64,000 nt of DNA from Sphingobacterium siyangense (GTDB taxonomy: Bacteria > Bacteroidota > Bacteroidia > Sphingobacteriales > Sphingobacteriaceae). Shown here in pieces: positions 53,993 to 62,223 of this stretch. The stretch lies in contig NZ_VLKR01000004.1 in assembly GCF_007830445.1 (NCBI RefSeq), positions 53,594 through 117,593 on the forward strand, read 5' to 3'. How positions within the stretch are numbered: the first letter of the stretch is position 1; every line of letters begins with the position of its first letter. Under the pieces are notes generated by a model. The model did no database searches, was not told where the DNA came from, and saw only the letters and a program-made list of their open reading frames with translations. A program made the position numbers and the translations under genes.

Positions 53993-55294
53993 TTGCAACA
54001 GATAGATCAGGAACCGAAGAAAGCCAAAAAGAAACTGTTATCGAAGTCTTTTATATTATGCCTAATCTTTATGACGGCATATCTCATCAGTTTTTTCGTT
54101 TTTGATCTAAGCAGCAGTGAAAAGTTGAGTTATATTATTTTTTCACCTTTTGTTTGCGTACTGAGCTGGATATTTTTCCATTTCTTTTTGCTGGTAAAGG
54201 ATACACGCAATTTGAAGTACTACTTACTGGGATGTGCCCTGATCGCATGCACTATTATTTATACAAATGGTATTTTTGATATCGATATTAGGCTTCAAAA
54301 CTTTTTCCACTCCTCAAAACTGCCAAATGAATACAGCAAATATGATGACATTAACAAGCTAAAAAACCAGTTTGGGAAACATGAAATCATACTCTTCAAG
54401 GCAAGTGACCGCCCTATAGATCAGTTCTTGACTAAAAACAATGAATTAATCATTCATTGTTTAACCGATGCACCCCACACTGACAGTCCATCAACAGTTA
54501 TTCATACATTCTATAAACTGGATAAAGATGGCGATCAGATTGATGAATACTCCTTTAAGCAGGATAAGGATGAGGATTCAGAAGTTTTATTTGAAGGGTA
54601 TTTGATCAACGTTTCCAAACATTACTTTCGCAGCTGGCCATTGAACGGAGATACTACAAAAAAAACAATTGAAGTATTCAACGCAAATCTCAACTGGCCC
54701 GCAGATCAACAAGGCCAAAAACTAAATGATATTGAAAGTAAAGCCATTTATCTGCTGTCAGAGAAAATCTATCATTCCGATCAAAGCAATTCGAAAAGCT
54801 ATACGAAGCGAACTTATTTTATAGACGATAACTGGTATGTATTCTACGAAAACATATCGGATGATAATAATTTAGTCCCACAAAGCTCATCTAAGGGCCG
54901 TACCGTAAATGATCTTTTCGGTCACTGGGATAAGAATGAATGGGTAACGAATACTACTCCCCCTAACATTAGATCAGTTTATTATCAGAAAATCAAACGT
55001 GTTCGCAATAGACATGACCTCAAAACGGGGAAATATGAAAAAGGAGACCTTTGGCAAGGCTGCCTATTCTCACAGCTTATTGTCGAAAATGACACCTTAA
55101 GATTTAAAGACAGCTTATACCTGGACGAAAAATGGCATTGGTCTCAAGTAGACATCAACAATAAAAACATCGGCACACTAACCTTTGAGAATACCGACCA
55201 ATTTAATGCATATGGCTTTTATGCAAATCCAGCTTTAAATTATCAACTTTTCACCAACCAACGCAATAAACTTTATTTAATCACAAAGAAGTGA
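53993..55294 (+). CDS. Membrane protein of unknown function with large soluble domain
   Basis: A 433-residue protein starting at a TTG at 53993-53995; an in-frame stop lies 24 bases upstream and the next Met falls inside the first membrane helix, so TTG is the best start. Three membrane helices (FILCLIFMTAYLISFFVF, IIFSPFVCVLSWIFFHFFLL and YYLLGCALIACTIIYT) precede a soluble region of about 330 residues. The latter is beta-rich and Asp/Asn-rich, with WPADQQGQKLNDIESKAIYL and RNRHDLKTGKYEKGDLWQGC. I know no family for it. Upstream (127 bp) is a serine hydrolase gene and downstream (182 bp) a lipoprotein hydrolase, all on the plus strand. Confidence 0.7.
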   Translation: MQQIDQEPKKAKKKLLSKSFILCLIFMTAYLISFFVFDLSSSEKLSYIIFSPFVCVLSWIFFHFFLLVKDTRNLKYYLLGCALIACTIIYTNGIFDIDIRLQNFFHSSKLPNEYSKYDDINKLKNQFGKHEIILFKASDRPIDQFLTKNNELIIHCLTDAPHTDSPSTVIHTFYKLDKDGDQIDEYSFKQDKDEDSEVLFEGYLINVSKHYFRSWPLNGDTTKKTIEVFNANLNWPADQQGQKLNDIESKAIYLLSEKIYHSDQSNSKSYTKRTYFIDDNWYVFYENISDDNNLVPQSSSKGRTVNDLFGHWDKNEWVTNTTPPNIRSVYYQKIKRVRNRHDLKTGKYEKGDLWQGCLFSQLIVENDTLRFKDSLYLDEKWHWSQVDINNKNIGTLTFENTDQFNAYGFYANPALNYQLFTNQRNKLYLITKK

Positions 55295-55476
55295 TTTGTA
55301 GCTTGGTGCCGCTAAATTTCGGCAAACATGAAGTGTTCAAAATACAAACCTACTTTTCGCTGTCCAAAATAATGACTATATTAGAACAAATCGCTTTTTT
55401 GTGAAAATATATCCAATTTAGCAGCCATTGGATCCTAGTTAAAAATTAAATTCTGGAATAGTAGGAAATAAATCAT

Positions 55477-56535
55477 ATGAACAAAAGGTATTTTTTCTAT
55501 ATTATCATCGTTATCAGCTTGTTCACTTCGTGTGGCCTTATCCATAATCTTCCCGATTCGGCTTCCCCCAATACCGGCGTAGATCCTAACCTGTGGTACT
55601 CATTTGTGGATCAAAATGGTAATTTCTACCCCGACAATTGGAAGAAAAACTATGGCATTCCTTCCAATAAAGCGGCTCGAGATCCCTATTCGCTTATGAA
55701 AATTGCCACCGACAGAGGTGACCGTGAACAATTACTCGCTTTTGAACGCAGTAACATGCTGCGTCTGTCAAAACGTATTGCTCCAAAAAAACGTGTGTTC
55801 ATTTTAGTCCATGGCTTCAATGCTGATGAAGAATCTGTTGTAAAACAATATAAATATATTTCCGATCATATCGTTACAAACCCTAAAAACGATGAAATCA
55901 TTCGATTTTATTGGGATGGTCTACGATCTACCTCCCCTTTTCGTTCCGCCAAAAACTGGTTTTCAGCGGCCTCTTTTAGCCAGATGGCTGGTGAATTTGG
56001 ATTAAGACGTATACTGAACAATATGGCCGATAAGGATGTCTTCATCATATCACATAGTCGTGGAGCATCTGTGGTTATGAGCGCTATTTCAAATCCTGAA
56101 TACAATAGCTCATTTTCAGCACAAGCAAAAGACGTTCACAATGTTGATATCGAGCGGGCAAAGCCATTGTTAGAAAACAAAAATAGAATTACCTGCATTA
56201 TGCTGGCTCCAGCGATAGGACTTTCCGAGTTTCAATATACGGATACGGTAAGTAATACAAAAAAATTTGTAAATCTCAGCTCACAAGTCAAGAAAATACA
56301 CATCACTATCAACGGAACGGACAAGATGTTGAAGAAGTTTTTTGGATTCTTATCGAACAAACTTAATCCAACTGATCTTGGATACAAAGAGGAAAGTTAT
56401 AACGCCCTTAAGAAAAATTACAGCATCTTTTCTATGACTGATTTCACAGGAATGTCAAGCCATGATTTTAGTCGTTATATCCGAGATCCCAAATTCAAAC
56501 AGATGCTTCGGGAAGAATCAATCCAAGTGCGATAA
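55477..56535 (+). CDS. Lipoprotein with alpha/beta hydrolase fold
   Basis: A 352-residue lipoprotein: signal peptide ending LFTSCGLI (lipobox Cys at about 19). The hydrolase domain starts with KRVFILVHGFNADEESVVKQ (about 104-123, HG motif of the oxyanion region). The nucleophile elbow is FIISHSRGASVVMSA, with SHSRG in place of the usual GxSxG, still placing Ser after a strand. ITCIMLAPAIGLSEF follows, and SSHDFSRYI near the end could give the catalytic His. A lipase or esterase acting at the outer membrane is plausible; the substrate is unknown. It converges on the type III PKS operon with 16 bp between the stops. Confidence 0.78.
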   Translation: MNKRYFFYIIIVISLFTSCGLIHNLPDSASPNTGVDPNLWYSFVDQNGNFYPDNWKKNYGIPSNKAARDPYSLMKIATDRGDREQLLAFERSNMLRLSKRIAPKKRVFILVHGFNADEESVVKQYKYISDHIVTNPKNDEIIRFYWDGLRSTSPFRSAKNWFSAASFSQMAGEFGLRRILNNMADKDVFIISHSRGASVVMSAISNPEYNSSFSAQAKDVHNVDIERAKPLLENKNRITCIMLAPAIGLSEFQYTDTVSNTKKFVNLSSQVKKIHITINGTDKMLKKFFGFLSNKLNPTDLGYKEESYNALKKNYSIFSMTDFTGMSSHDFSRYIRDPKFKQMLREESIQVR

Positions 56536-56551
56536 GATGTTTACTCGCTAA

Positions 56552-57064
56552 TTAAGTCAACAAGCTATGAATCGAAACTATTCTCTCAAAACGGCCATGG
56601 TTACTTACAGAAACGGGTAAGTGTGTGCCGCTATCTTTCACAATGATGCTTGGTATCCCCTGAGCATCTTTAACAATTTCACCTTTTTCGATTTCTACAA
56701 TATTGCCTAAATGAACTAATTCGCCAACTGCGATGGTATGTATAAAATCAGGGCAAACAATAGTCTTAGTGTAATACCTCTTCCCTTCGCAGATGACTTC
56801 TCCCGTTGCGTTGCAAGAAGACCGTTCAATAACTGAACATAGCAATCTTTTAGGCATATATTTCCGAATTCCTGTCTGTCTATTCCATATTTTATAGGCA
56901 GCCTCTTTCATGCTCCATAAGAGCCAAACAACAATTTCGGGATCAGGACTGTTCACAATCAACAGTTGTTCATGCTCATTAAATAGCTTTGAAACAAAGC
57001 CTCTACGTCTCCAATTACTATCTTTTCTGGACTGAACCAGGTCGATAACGTCATTACCAATCAT
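56552..57064 (-). CDS. 4'-phosphopantetheinyl transferase superfamily protein
   Basis: A 170-residue enzyme that would transfer the phosphopantetheine arm from coenzyme A to a carrier protein. The signature IGNDVIDL (2-9, Asp5 and Asp8 for metal and CoA) and WSMKEAAYKIW (50-60, with KEAxxK) are intact. The length lies between AcpS (about 125) and Sfp (about 225). It is the last gene of the type III PKS operon and overlaps the acyl carrier protein gene by 4 bp, so it is very likely dedicated to loading that carrier protein. Confidence 0.92.
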   Translation of the reverse strand: MIGNDVIDLVQSRKDSNWRRRGFVSKLFNEHEQLLIVNSPDPEIVVWLLWSMKEAAYKIWNRQTGIRKYMPKRLLCSVIERSSCNATGEVICEGKRYYTKTIVCPDFIHTIAVGELVHLGNIVEIEKGEIVKDAQGIPSIIVKDSGTHLPVSVSNHGRFERIVSIHSLLT

Positions 57065-57315
57065 TTTTCTTGTAACTTGCTTTCGATTATTTCGACTGCA
57101 GCTCCGACATAAAGCATACGCTCCATATCGGAATTTTCAATAACGATCCCAAATTGATCTTCGATATCCAGGACAATATCAACCAAATTTGCTGAATTGA
57201 TTTGTAGATCACGCATAAAATCAGTCTTTTCTGTAAGCTGTCCAAATGCTTCTTCGTTTGTTGTGTAAGGTGCTATAATTCGCTTTAAAGCACCGATCAA
57301 TTCTTCTCTGTTCAT
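57061..57315 (-). CDS. Acyl carrier protein of the type III PKS operon
   Basis: An 84-residue protein from the ATG at 57313-57315, four bases after the ketosynthase stop; a TTG five codons upstream is less likely. The four-helix ACP fold is readable: IGALKRIIAPYT, DFMRDLQINSANLVDIVLDI with the phosphopantetheine Ser41 in INSANLV (the usual DSLxxVE is changed to NSANLVDI), then DQFGIVIENSDMERM. The sequence differs clearly from housekeeping ACPs (Asn instead of Asp before the Ser), so it should be recognised by the dedicated transferase encoded next to it. It carries acyl intermediates for the adjacent ketosynthase and dehydratase. Confidence 0.9.
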   Translation of the reverse strand: MNREELIGALKRIIAPYTTNEEAFGQLTEKTDFMRDLQINSANLVDIVLDIEDQFGIVIENSDMERMLYVGAAVEIIESKLQEK

Positions 57316-57319
57316 AGGT

Positions 57320-58591
57320 TTAGTTATCAAATTTTTTAAATATTAAGCAGGCATTTACATCCCCAAATCCGAAACTCGCTTTGGCTATAATATAAGGTTT
57401 GACATCAACTTGATGTAATGGTATTCTTGATGGATCTATCATTGCTGCAATCTCAGGATGTAAATCAGTACAATTACTGTTTCCAAATACAAATCCATGA
57501 TATAATTGCAAAACTGTGGCCACGCATTCGATGCTACCTGCCGCACTGAGACAATGCCCAGTCATTCCTTTTAGCGAGTTTATCAATGGAAAATCTTTCC
57601 CTTTACGCCCAAGGGCCTCAGTCCAGTTTTCTATTTCAAAAGCATCTTTGGCCGTTGCCGTTAAATGACCGTTTATGGCATCGACATCCCATCCGGAGAC
57701 ACCCGAATTTTTTAGGGCTTCCGCAATACATCGGCGTACAGCATCAGCATTTGGAGCTGTCATACTGCCCGTTCCCCGTTGCCCTCCAGAATTTACTTGA
57801 CCACCCAATAACTCGCCATATATCATGGCCTTTCGTTCTAAGGCACTTTCCAAATCCTCCAATAGCAGGGCTCCAGCTCCGCTCCCCGGGACGAATCCTG
57901 CGGCTGTTGCACTCATTGGGCGAGAACCTTCCGCAGGGCGGTCATTATATTGCGAACTACAGACACGCAGTGCATCAAAACCGCCCCAAATATAAGGCCC
58001 ACTATCTCCAGTACTACCTGCTAGCATGCGCTTTGCTCTTCCGGACCTAATCCGGTCATAGGCCATTAGAATTGCTTCGGTCCCGGTAGCACAGGCAGAG
58101 GAATTGGTGGTCACCTGATTTCCGAGCCCTAATTTCCCACCTAAATATGCACTGACACCACTGTTCATCGTTTGGGCAACGACTGTACTGCCTAGCCTAC
58201 GTGTTTGCAGCTCATCAATTTTATAAATACTCTCCCGAAACTTATCGATACCTGAGGTGCCTGAACCAAAGACTGTTCCACTATCCCAATCGGGAAGCGA
58301 ATTTAAGGCAATAGGAAAACCTGCATTTATCCAAGCCTCCATTCCAGCTATGACACCGTATAATATGCCTGTACTGTTAAAACCTCTAAGCTCAAGTTCC
58401 GTGAAATATTGTCTTTTGAGATCATCCGATACTTGTGGCATTCCAGCAATCTGACAGGAAAACTGCAATTTTTCCAACTGCACATCATGTCTAACACCGG
58501 AGACACCCTCTTTTAGCGCCTGTGTAAAGGCCGGTACGCCCACTCCATTGGGTGCAACAACCCCTAATCCTGTAATAACAACTCTCTTCAT
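57320..58591 (-). CDS. Beta-ketoacyl-ACP synthase, FabF type
   Basis: A 423-residue condensing enzyme of the KAS II type. The catalytic triad is intact: Cys167 in NSSACATGTEA, His309 in NGHLTATAKD, and His346 in LKGMTGHCLSAAGS. The N-terminus VVITGLGVVAPNGVGVP and the C-terminal SFGFGDVNACLIFK are typical. It elongates acyl-ACP by two carbons with malonyl-ACP. Within the operon it would extend the starter chain on the adjacent ACP. Its start overlaps the FabZ-like gene by 4 bp. The GHLTATAKDAFE sequence differs from the usual GTSTPxGD of FabF, so this is a specialised rather than housekeeping paralogue. Confidence 0.93.
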   Translation of the reverse strand: MKRVVITGLGVVAPNGVGVPAFTQALKEGVSGVRHDVQLEKLQFSCQIAGMPQVSDDLKRQYFTELELRGFNSTGILYGVIAGMEAWINAGFPIALNSLPDWDSGTVFGSGTSGIDKFRESIYKIDELQTRRLGSTVVAQTMNSGVSAYLGGKLGLGNQVTTNSSACATGTEAILMAYDRIRSGRAKRMLAGSTGDSGPYIWGGFDALRVCSSQYNDRPAEGSRPMSATAAGFVPGSGAGALLLEDLESALERKAMIYGELLGGQVNSGGQRGTGSMTAPNADAVRRCIAEALKNSGVSGWDVDAINGHLTATAKDAFEIENWTEALGRKGKDFPLINSLKGMTGHCLSAAGSIECVATVLQLYHGFVFGNSNCTDLHPEIAAMIDPSRIPLHQVDVKPYIIAKASFGFGDVNACLIFKKFDN

Positions 58592-59028
58592 AGCTCCTCG
58601 GTAATCATACCTGCCAATATTCCTTTACAAACCTCCTGTCCAGCTTCATTTTTCATCGCAACCGCACACTTTAACTTTCCAAACCTAAAATATATTTTTT
58701 TTGAAATTACCGTCACTTTTTCCTTTGGATACACGGGTTTTAAAAATTGTATTTCAGTAGAAGTCAATGCAATAGAAGAGCCCTGTATAAAGTCTTTATT
58801 GAGCAGAAAAATTCCCAAACAAGCTAAACCTATTTGGGCCATTGTTTCGATCAGAATAACTCCTGGAGTGATCGCTTTTTCATTAAAATGACCCCTATAA
58901 AAATCCAGATTTTCATCAAAGGTATAGGTACCTACAACACCTTCCGCATCGACGTGAATCAATGCGTCGACAAATAAAAACGGGGCACTGTAAGGCAATT
59001 TGGCTAATATAGAATTCAGATCCATCAT
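58588..59028 (-). CDS. 3-hydroxyacyl-ACP dehydratase, FabZ-like
   Basis: A 146-residue hot-dog-fold protein. FabZ features are FLFVDALIHVD (17-27), the active-site segment LDFYRGHFNEKAITPGVILI with His47, and ETMAQIGLACLG with Glu61. The usual HFPGxPxxPG is changed to HFNEKAITPG, as in biosynthetic-cluster relatives. It dehydrates 3-hydroxyacyl-ACP to the trans-2-enoyl product. Two consecutive ATG codons (59023-59028) begin the gene, which follows the type III PKS stop by 14 bp and overlaps the ketosynthase by 4 bp. Confidence 0.9.
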   Translation of the reverse strand: MMDLNSILAKLPYSAPFLFVDALIHVDAEGVVGTYTFDENLDFYRGHFNEKAITPGVILIETMAQIGLACLGIFLLNKDFIQGSSIALTSTEIQFLKPVYPKEKVTVISKKIYFRFGKLKCAVAMKNEAGQEVCKGILAGMITEEL

Positions 59029-59042
59029 TCAAATTTAGTAGG

Positions 59043-60095
59043 TTACCACTGTAATAAAACGCGCTGTGCCGAAAATCCAGGACCAAAACTCAGCATTAGC
59101 CCCAATTCACCGACCCGAGGACTACGTTTCATAATACGTTCGAGGACATATAACACCGTAGCGCTCGACATATTACCATACTGTGCCAGCACAGTCTTAG
59201 TATCCTCAATATCCTTATCAAATTCGGCAAAAATATCCTCGATTGTAGCGACTATTTTTTTTCCACCTGGATGAAAAATCATGTAATCAATATCTTTAAT
59301 TTTAAGCTGGTTCTTCTTCAAAAATGGATGTATAACGGCGTCAAAATGAGACGCGATCACATTCGGCACTTCAACATCCAGTATCATCTGCATACCGCTG
59401 TTTGTCAGCTTAAATCCCATAATATCTTCCGCATCGTAAAAATGGTACATCTCCTGATCAAGAATCACCGGACCATTGTCTGACTCGTCGGAGGAAAGCA
59501 GACAGCAAGCTGCACCATCTCCAAATATTGCGGCACTGACCATGTTCGACATGGAGAAATCTTCCAGCTGAAAAGTTGCTGTTGGCGCTTCGACGGCAAT
59601 GACCGCAGCACGTTTGCCTGGGTTGGCCTGAAGAAAATTTTTAGCATAAATAATACCTGAAACACCAGCAACACAACCCATTTCGGTAACTGGTAACCGC
59701 ACAATGTCCTGTCGGAGTTTCATCGTATTGATGAGATACGCGTCTAGCGAAGGGATCATAATTCCGGTACAACTCACTGTAATAATATAATCCAGGCACT
59801 GCGGATCCCATCCTGTCTGTTCAAGGGCCTTACGAAGTGCTTGCTCCCCTAGGACCGTTGCCTCCCGACAGTACACATTATTTTTTTCTTCAAAAGAAGT
59901 CGCTGTGAAGACCTCTTTCGGATCCATAATAGCATATCGTCTTTCCACAGCAGAGCCTTCGAAAAGTTTCTTAATCTTCTTAATAAAACGAGGCTCTTGT
60001 CCATGGAGCCAGATATCCAATAGCGGAAGGATCTCTGCCGTAGCACAAGAATATTTAGGGAGTTGCTTCGCAACAGTTATTATTTTAACATTCAT
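59043..60095 (-). CDS. Type III polyketide synthase (chalcone synthase family)
   Basis: A 350-residue homodimeric synthase starting at the ATG at 60093-60095, which overlaps the methyltransferase stop as ATGA; an ATG fourteen codons upstream is less likely. The catalytic triad of the family is complete: Cys141 in VTEMGCVAGVSG, His275 in FHPGGKK and Asn308 in YGNMSS. The substrate-entry segment VSCTGIMIPSLDAYLINTM and the terminal LGLMLSFGPGFSAQRVLL are also standard. It would condense an acyl starter with malonyl-CoA units to a resorcinol, phloroglucinol or alpha-pyrone. In bacteria such enzymes often accept fatty or polyenoyl starters, which fits the dedicated ketosynthase/dehydratase/ACP genes alongside. 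Confidence 0.96.
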   Translation of the reverse strand: MNVKIITVAKQLPKYSCATAEILPLLDIWLHGQEPRFIKKIKKLFEGSAVERRYAIMDPKEVFTATSFEEKNNVYCREATVLGEQALRKALEQTGWDPQCLDYIITVSCTGIMIPSLDAYLINTMKLRQDIVRLPVTEMGCVAGVSGIIYAKNFLQANPGKRAAVIAVEAPTATFQLEDFSMSNMVSAAIFGDGAACCLLSSDESDNGPVILDQEMYHFYDAEDIMGFKLTNSGMQMILDVEVPNVIASHFDAVIHPFLKKNQLKIKDIDYMIFHPGGKKIVATIEDIFAEFDKDIEDTKTVLAQYGNMSSATVLYVLERIMKRSPRVGELGLMLSFGPGFSAQRVLLQW

Positions 60096-60805
60096 ATCTT
60101 GGAAATTATCCACTGGTAACGAAAGGCCCATTTCCATTGGATGCTATAATTTTCTAATTTCAGTTTATTGGAGAATTGTGTAAGTTCCTCCTTTTTAAAC
60201 CCACGCAGTATAGAAACAAGCCCATCCACTTTTGTCATTCTATTTAACCTAAAAAGAACAGCAATGGTTTGAAAAAGCCGGTAAGCCATTTTACTCCTTT
60301 GTAAATCATTAATGACGACCCCCAATTTTGATACGTTGACCAGACTACCTAACAAACGAAGGATTTCTTCATCGCCAAAATGATGTATGGTAAGCGTACA
60401 CAGCACAATGTCATACTTGACATCTTCAAAATTCTCTTCAAAGATATCCGCACACAAATAGGATATATTGGTATAATCTTTAGACAAATCTCCCGCATAA
60501 TTTATTGTATAAGGGTTGGCATCTATACCGAGCATTGAAAGCTTAATATGATGTCTATTGCCATAGTCGCTCAACATGCGAAGCATGTCTCCATTCCCAC
60601 AACCCATATCCACAATCGTTATTGTTTCATTCTTGTCGCTGGTTGAAAGCAATTTTTTCACACCATTCAGCGTAATGTTATTTCCGCCTAAAAAACGATT
60701 AATCTTTGCGATCTTATCCAACGTAGTCCGAAGTTCTTCTCCTTCGAGCAGAAAATCGTCCATGATCTCATGCTCCGATGTTCTCTGTTTTGTGTTTATT
60801 CCCAT
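60092..60805 (-). CDS. SAM-dependent methyltransferase of the type III PKS operon
   Basis: A 237-residue class I methyltransferase. Motif I is VDMGCGNGDMLRML (about 66-79), followed by LSMLGIDANPYTINYA (motif II), SYLCADIFEENF and DIVLCTLTIHHFGDEE. The C-terminal part has the SKMAYRLFQTIAVLF and RMTKVDGLVSILRGFKKEEL blocks that I associate with methyltransferases found next to type III PKS genes in Bacteroidota. It probably O- or C-methylates the polyketide product. It overlaps both its upstream (FAD oxidoreductase, 10 bp) and downstream (PKS, 4 bp) genes. Confidence 0.92.
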   Translation of the reverse strand: MGINTKQRTSEHEIMDDFLLEGEELRTTLDKIAKINRFLGGNNITLNGVKKLLSTSDKNETITIVDMGCGNGDMLRMLSDYGNRHHIKLSMLGIDANPYTINYAGDLSKDYTNISYLCADIFEENFEDVKYDIVLCTLTIHHFGDEEILRLLGSLVNVSKLGVVINDLQRSKMAYRLFQTIAVLFRLNRMTKVDGLVSILRGFKKEELTQFSNKLKLENYSIQWKWAFRYQWIISKI

Positions 60806-61929
60806 TTTATTGACCTTGCATTTCCATGAGTTTGTTTAATAATCCAGCTGAGCATTTTCGGAAAAAATGAGGCAGTCTTCATTAAAACTGTGGTCCCGAT
60901 TTTACAGCTTAACAGGCTCGACAGCAGGCGCCCGAATAAAAGGCGTCTTTTAAACGTTCGATTCCATTGCTTGACATAAGCCTTTTCCAATTGCTTTCGT
61001 GAATGAATACGGCCCCGGTAATATTCTAGGACAAGCGCAGAAGCTATTTTTGCACTGTGTATCGCCATGGCCATCCCATTTCCACAGAATGGATGAACAA
61101 GACCGGCTGTATCACCAATCATAAGAATATGGTTTTCTACTGTTGATTTCTTATCAAATGAAAATTGACTGATCGTGAGCGGTTTTTCAAAAAATAGCCT
61201 ATTATGTTCAAAAAAATACTTAAGATGTCTGTTTTTGGACAAAACATACTGCTGATAATCACCGATGTTTTTGTACCTCTTGAACGTTTTTACATCGGCC
61301 AGATAACATAAATTTATCTGCTCATCTTCGACCTTGGAAATCCCACAATAGCCTCCTTCAAAATGATGCAAGGCAATTAGGTCATTCGGAAAATCGCCCG
61401 AATAGTGTGCCTTAACGGCCATCCAGGGAGAGGTTTTCGTTATAAAATCACGAGATAAGAGCTGATCCATATTACTGCGTTTTCCATACGCGCCCAATAC
61501 AACTTTTGATCTTAATACCTGATCTTGAAACGAAACAGTAAATGTATCAGCGCTAAAGGAAATACCAGTTACAGTCGCAATCACAATTGTACAACCTTTA
61601 CCTTTTGCTTGCTGATACAACAGATTATCCAACGCATAACGACTGACACCAATCCCACCCAAGGGCAGCCTGACCCTATTCACCTGTCCATCTTCTGTCG
61701 TGAACTGAAGCTCCTGAATATGTGTTGGACCTAGCGATTCAACATCCACTTGTAGCCAATGGAGGTAGGCCAAAATTTCGTTCGAAACATATTCGCCGCA
61801 AACCTTATGACGAGGAAAATCATGTTTTTCGATTAACGTCACATTTAATCCTTGTTTAGACAGATGCAATGCACTTGTAAGTCCAGCCAAACCACCACCT
61901 ATAATAATCACATCAGGATTTATTGCCAT
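60796..61929 (-). CDS. FAD-dependent oxidoreductase, geranylgeranyl-reductase/hydroxylase family
   Basis: A 377-residue flavoprotein, first gene of the operon. The Rossmann motif is VIIIGGGLAGLTSALHLSKQ (8-27), with the ribose-binding Glu in LIEKHDFP. HKVCGEYVSNEILAYL (the KVCG(E/G) motif of the geranylgeranyl reductase/halogenase-like family) and the second FAD motif MIGDTAGLVHPFCGNGMAM follow. The C-terminal helices are basic. The family contains hydroxylases, reductases and cyclases of polyketides and isoprenoids. Here an aromatic hydroxylation or quinone-forming step on the PKS product is the most natural guess, analogous to the flavoprotein in the Streptomyces srsABC phenolic lipid operon. 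Confidence 0.92.
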   Translation of the reverse strand: MAINPDVIIIGGGLAGLTSALHLSKQGLNVTLIEKHDFPRHKVCGEYVSNEILAYLHWLQVDVESLGPTHIQELQFTTEDGQVNRVRLPLGGIGVSRYALDNLLYQQAKGKGCTIVIATVTGISFSADTFTVSFQDQVLRSKVVLGAYGKRSNMDQLLSRDFITKTSPWMAVKAHYSGDFPNDLIALHHFEGGYCGISKVEDEQINLCYLADVKTFKRYKNIGDYQQYVLSKNRHLKYFFEHNRLFFEKPLTISQFSFDKKSTVENHILMIGDTAGLVHPFCGNGMAMAIHSAKIASALVLEYYRGRIHSRKQLEKAYVKQWNRTFKRRLLFGRLLSSLLSCKIGTTVLMKTASFFPKMLSWIIKQTHGNARSIKWE

Positions 61930-62223
61930 ATATCCAAGTTTGCTCTATATGAGTATCATCTACAAAAGATCAACGCTATACATTGTGCTTCAGCCTCCTA
62001 AATTGGTTGCCCCACTATTCAATAAACGATTCTTAATAAACCTGTCCTCGGTCTAACATCTCCCTGCATAGGGCAATATCGTCCATACGCTTTTATCAAA
62101 AGTCTATCTGATAACAGCCCTTTGCAATAAATAGTTTTTATTTGGGTGTAAAATAAAAAGCACTTTAATTTACCTGATAGACAACCGGCTTAACCACTAC
62201 GGTAAGTTGAGTAAAGGAGGCGT

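Larger units (their letters stand above)
56552..61929 (-). other. Seven-gene type III polyketide synthase operon
   Basis: Seven minus-strand genes are packed with overlaps or very short gaps: FAD oxidoreductase, methyltransferase (10-bp overlap), type III PKS (4-bp overlap, ATGA), FabZ-like dehydratase (14-bp gap), FabF-like ketosynthase (4-bp overlap), acyl carrier protein (4-bp gap) and phosphopantetheinyl transferase (4-bp overlap). The unit starts after a 294-bp spacer. No ketoreductase, enoyl reductase or transporter is included. Components are described in their own entries. Confidence 0.85.
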
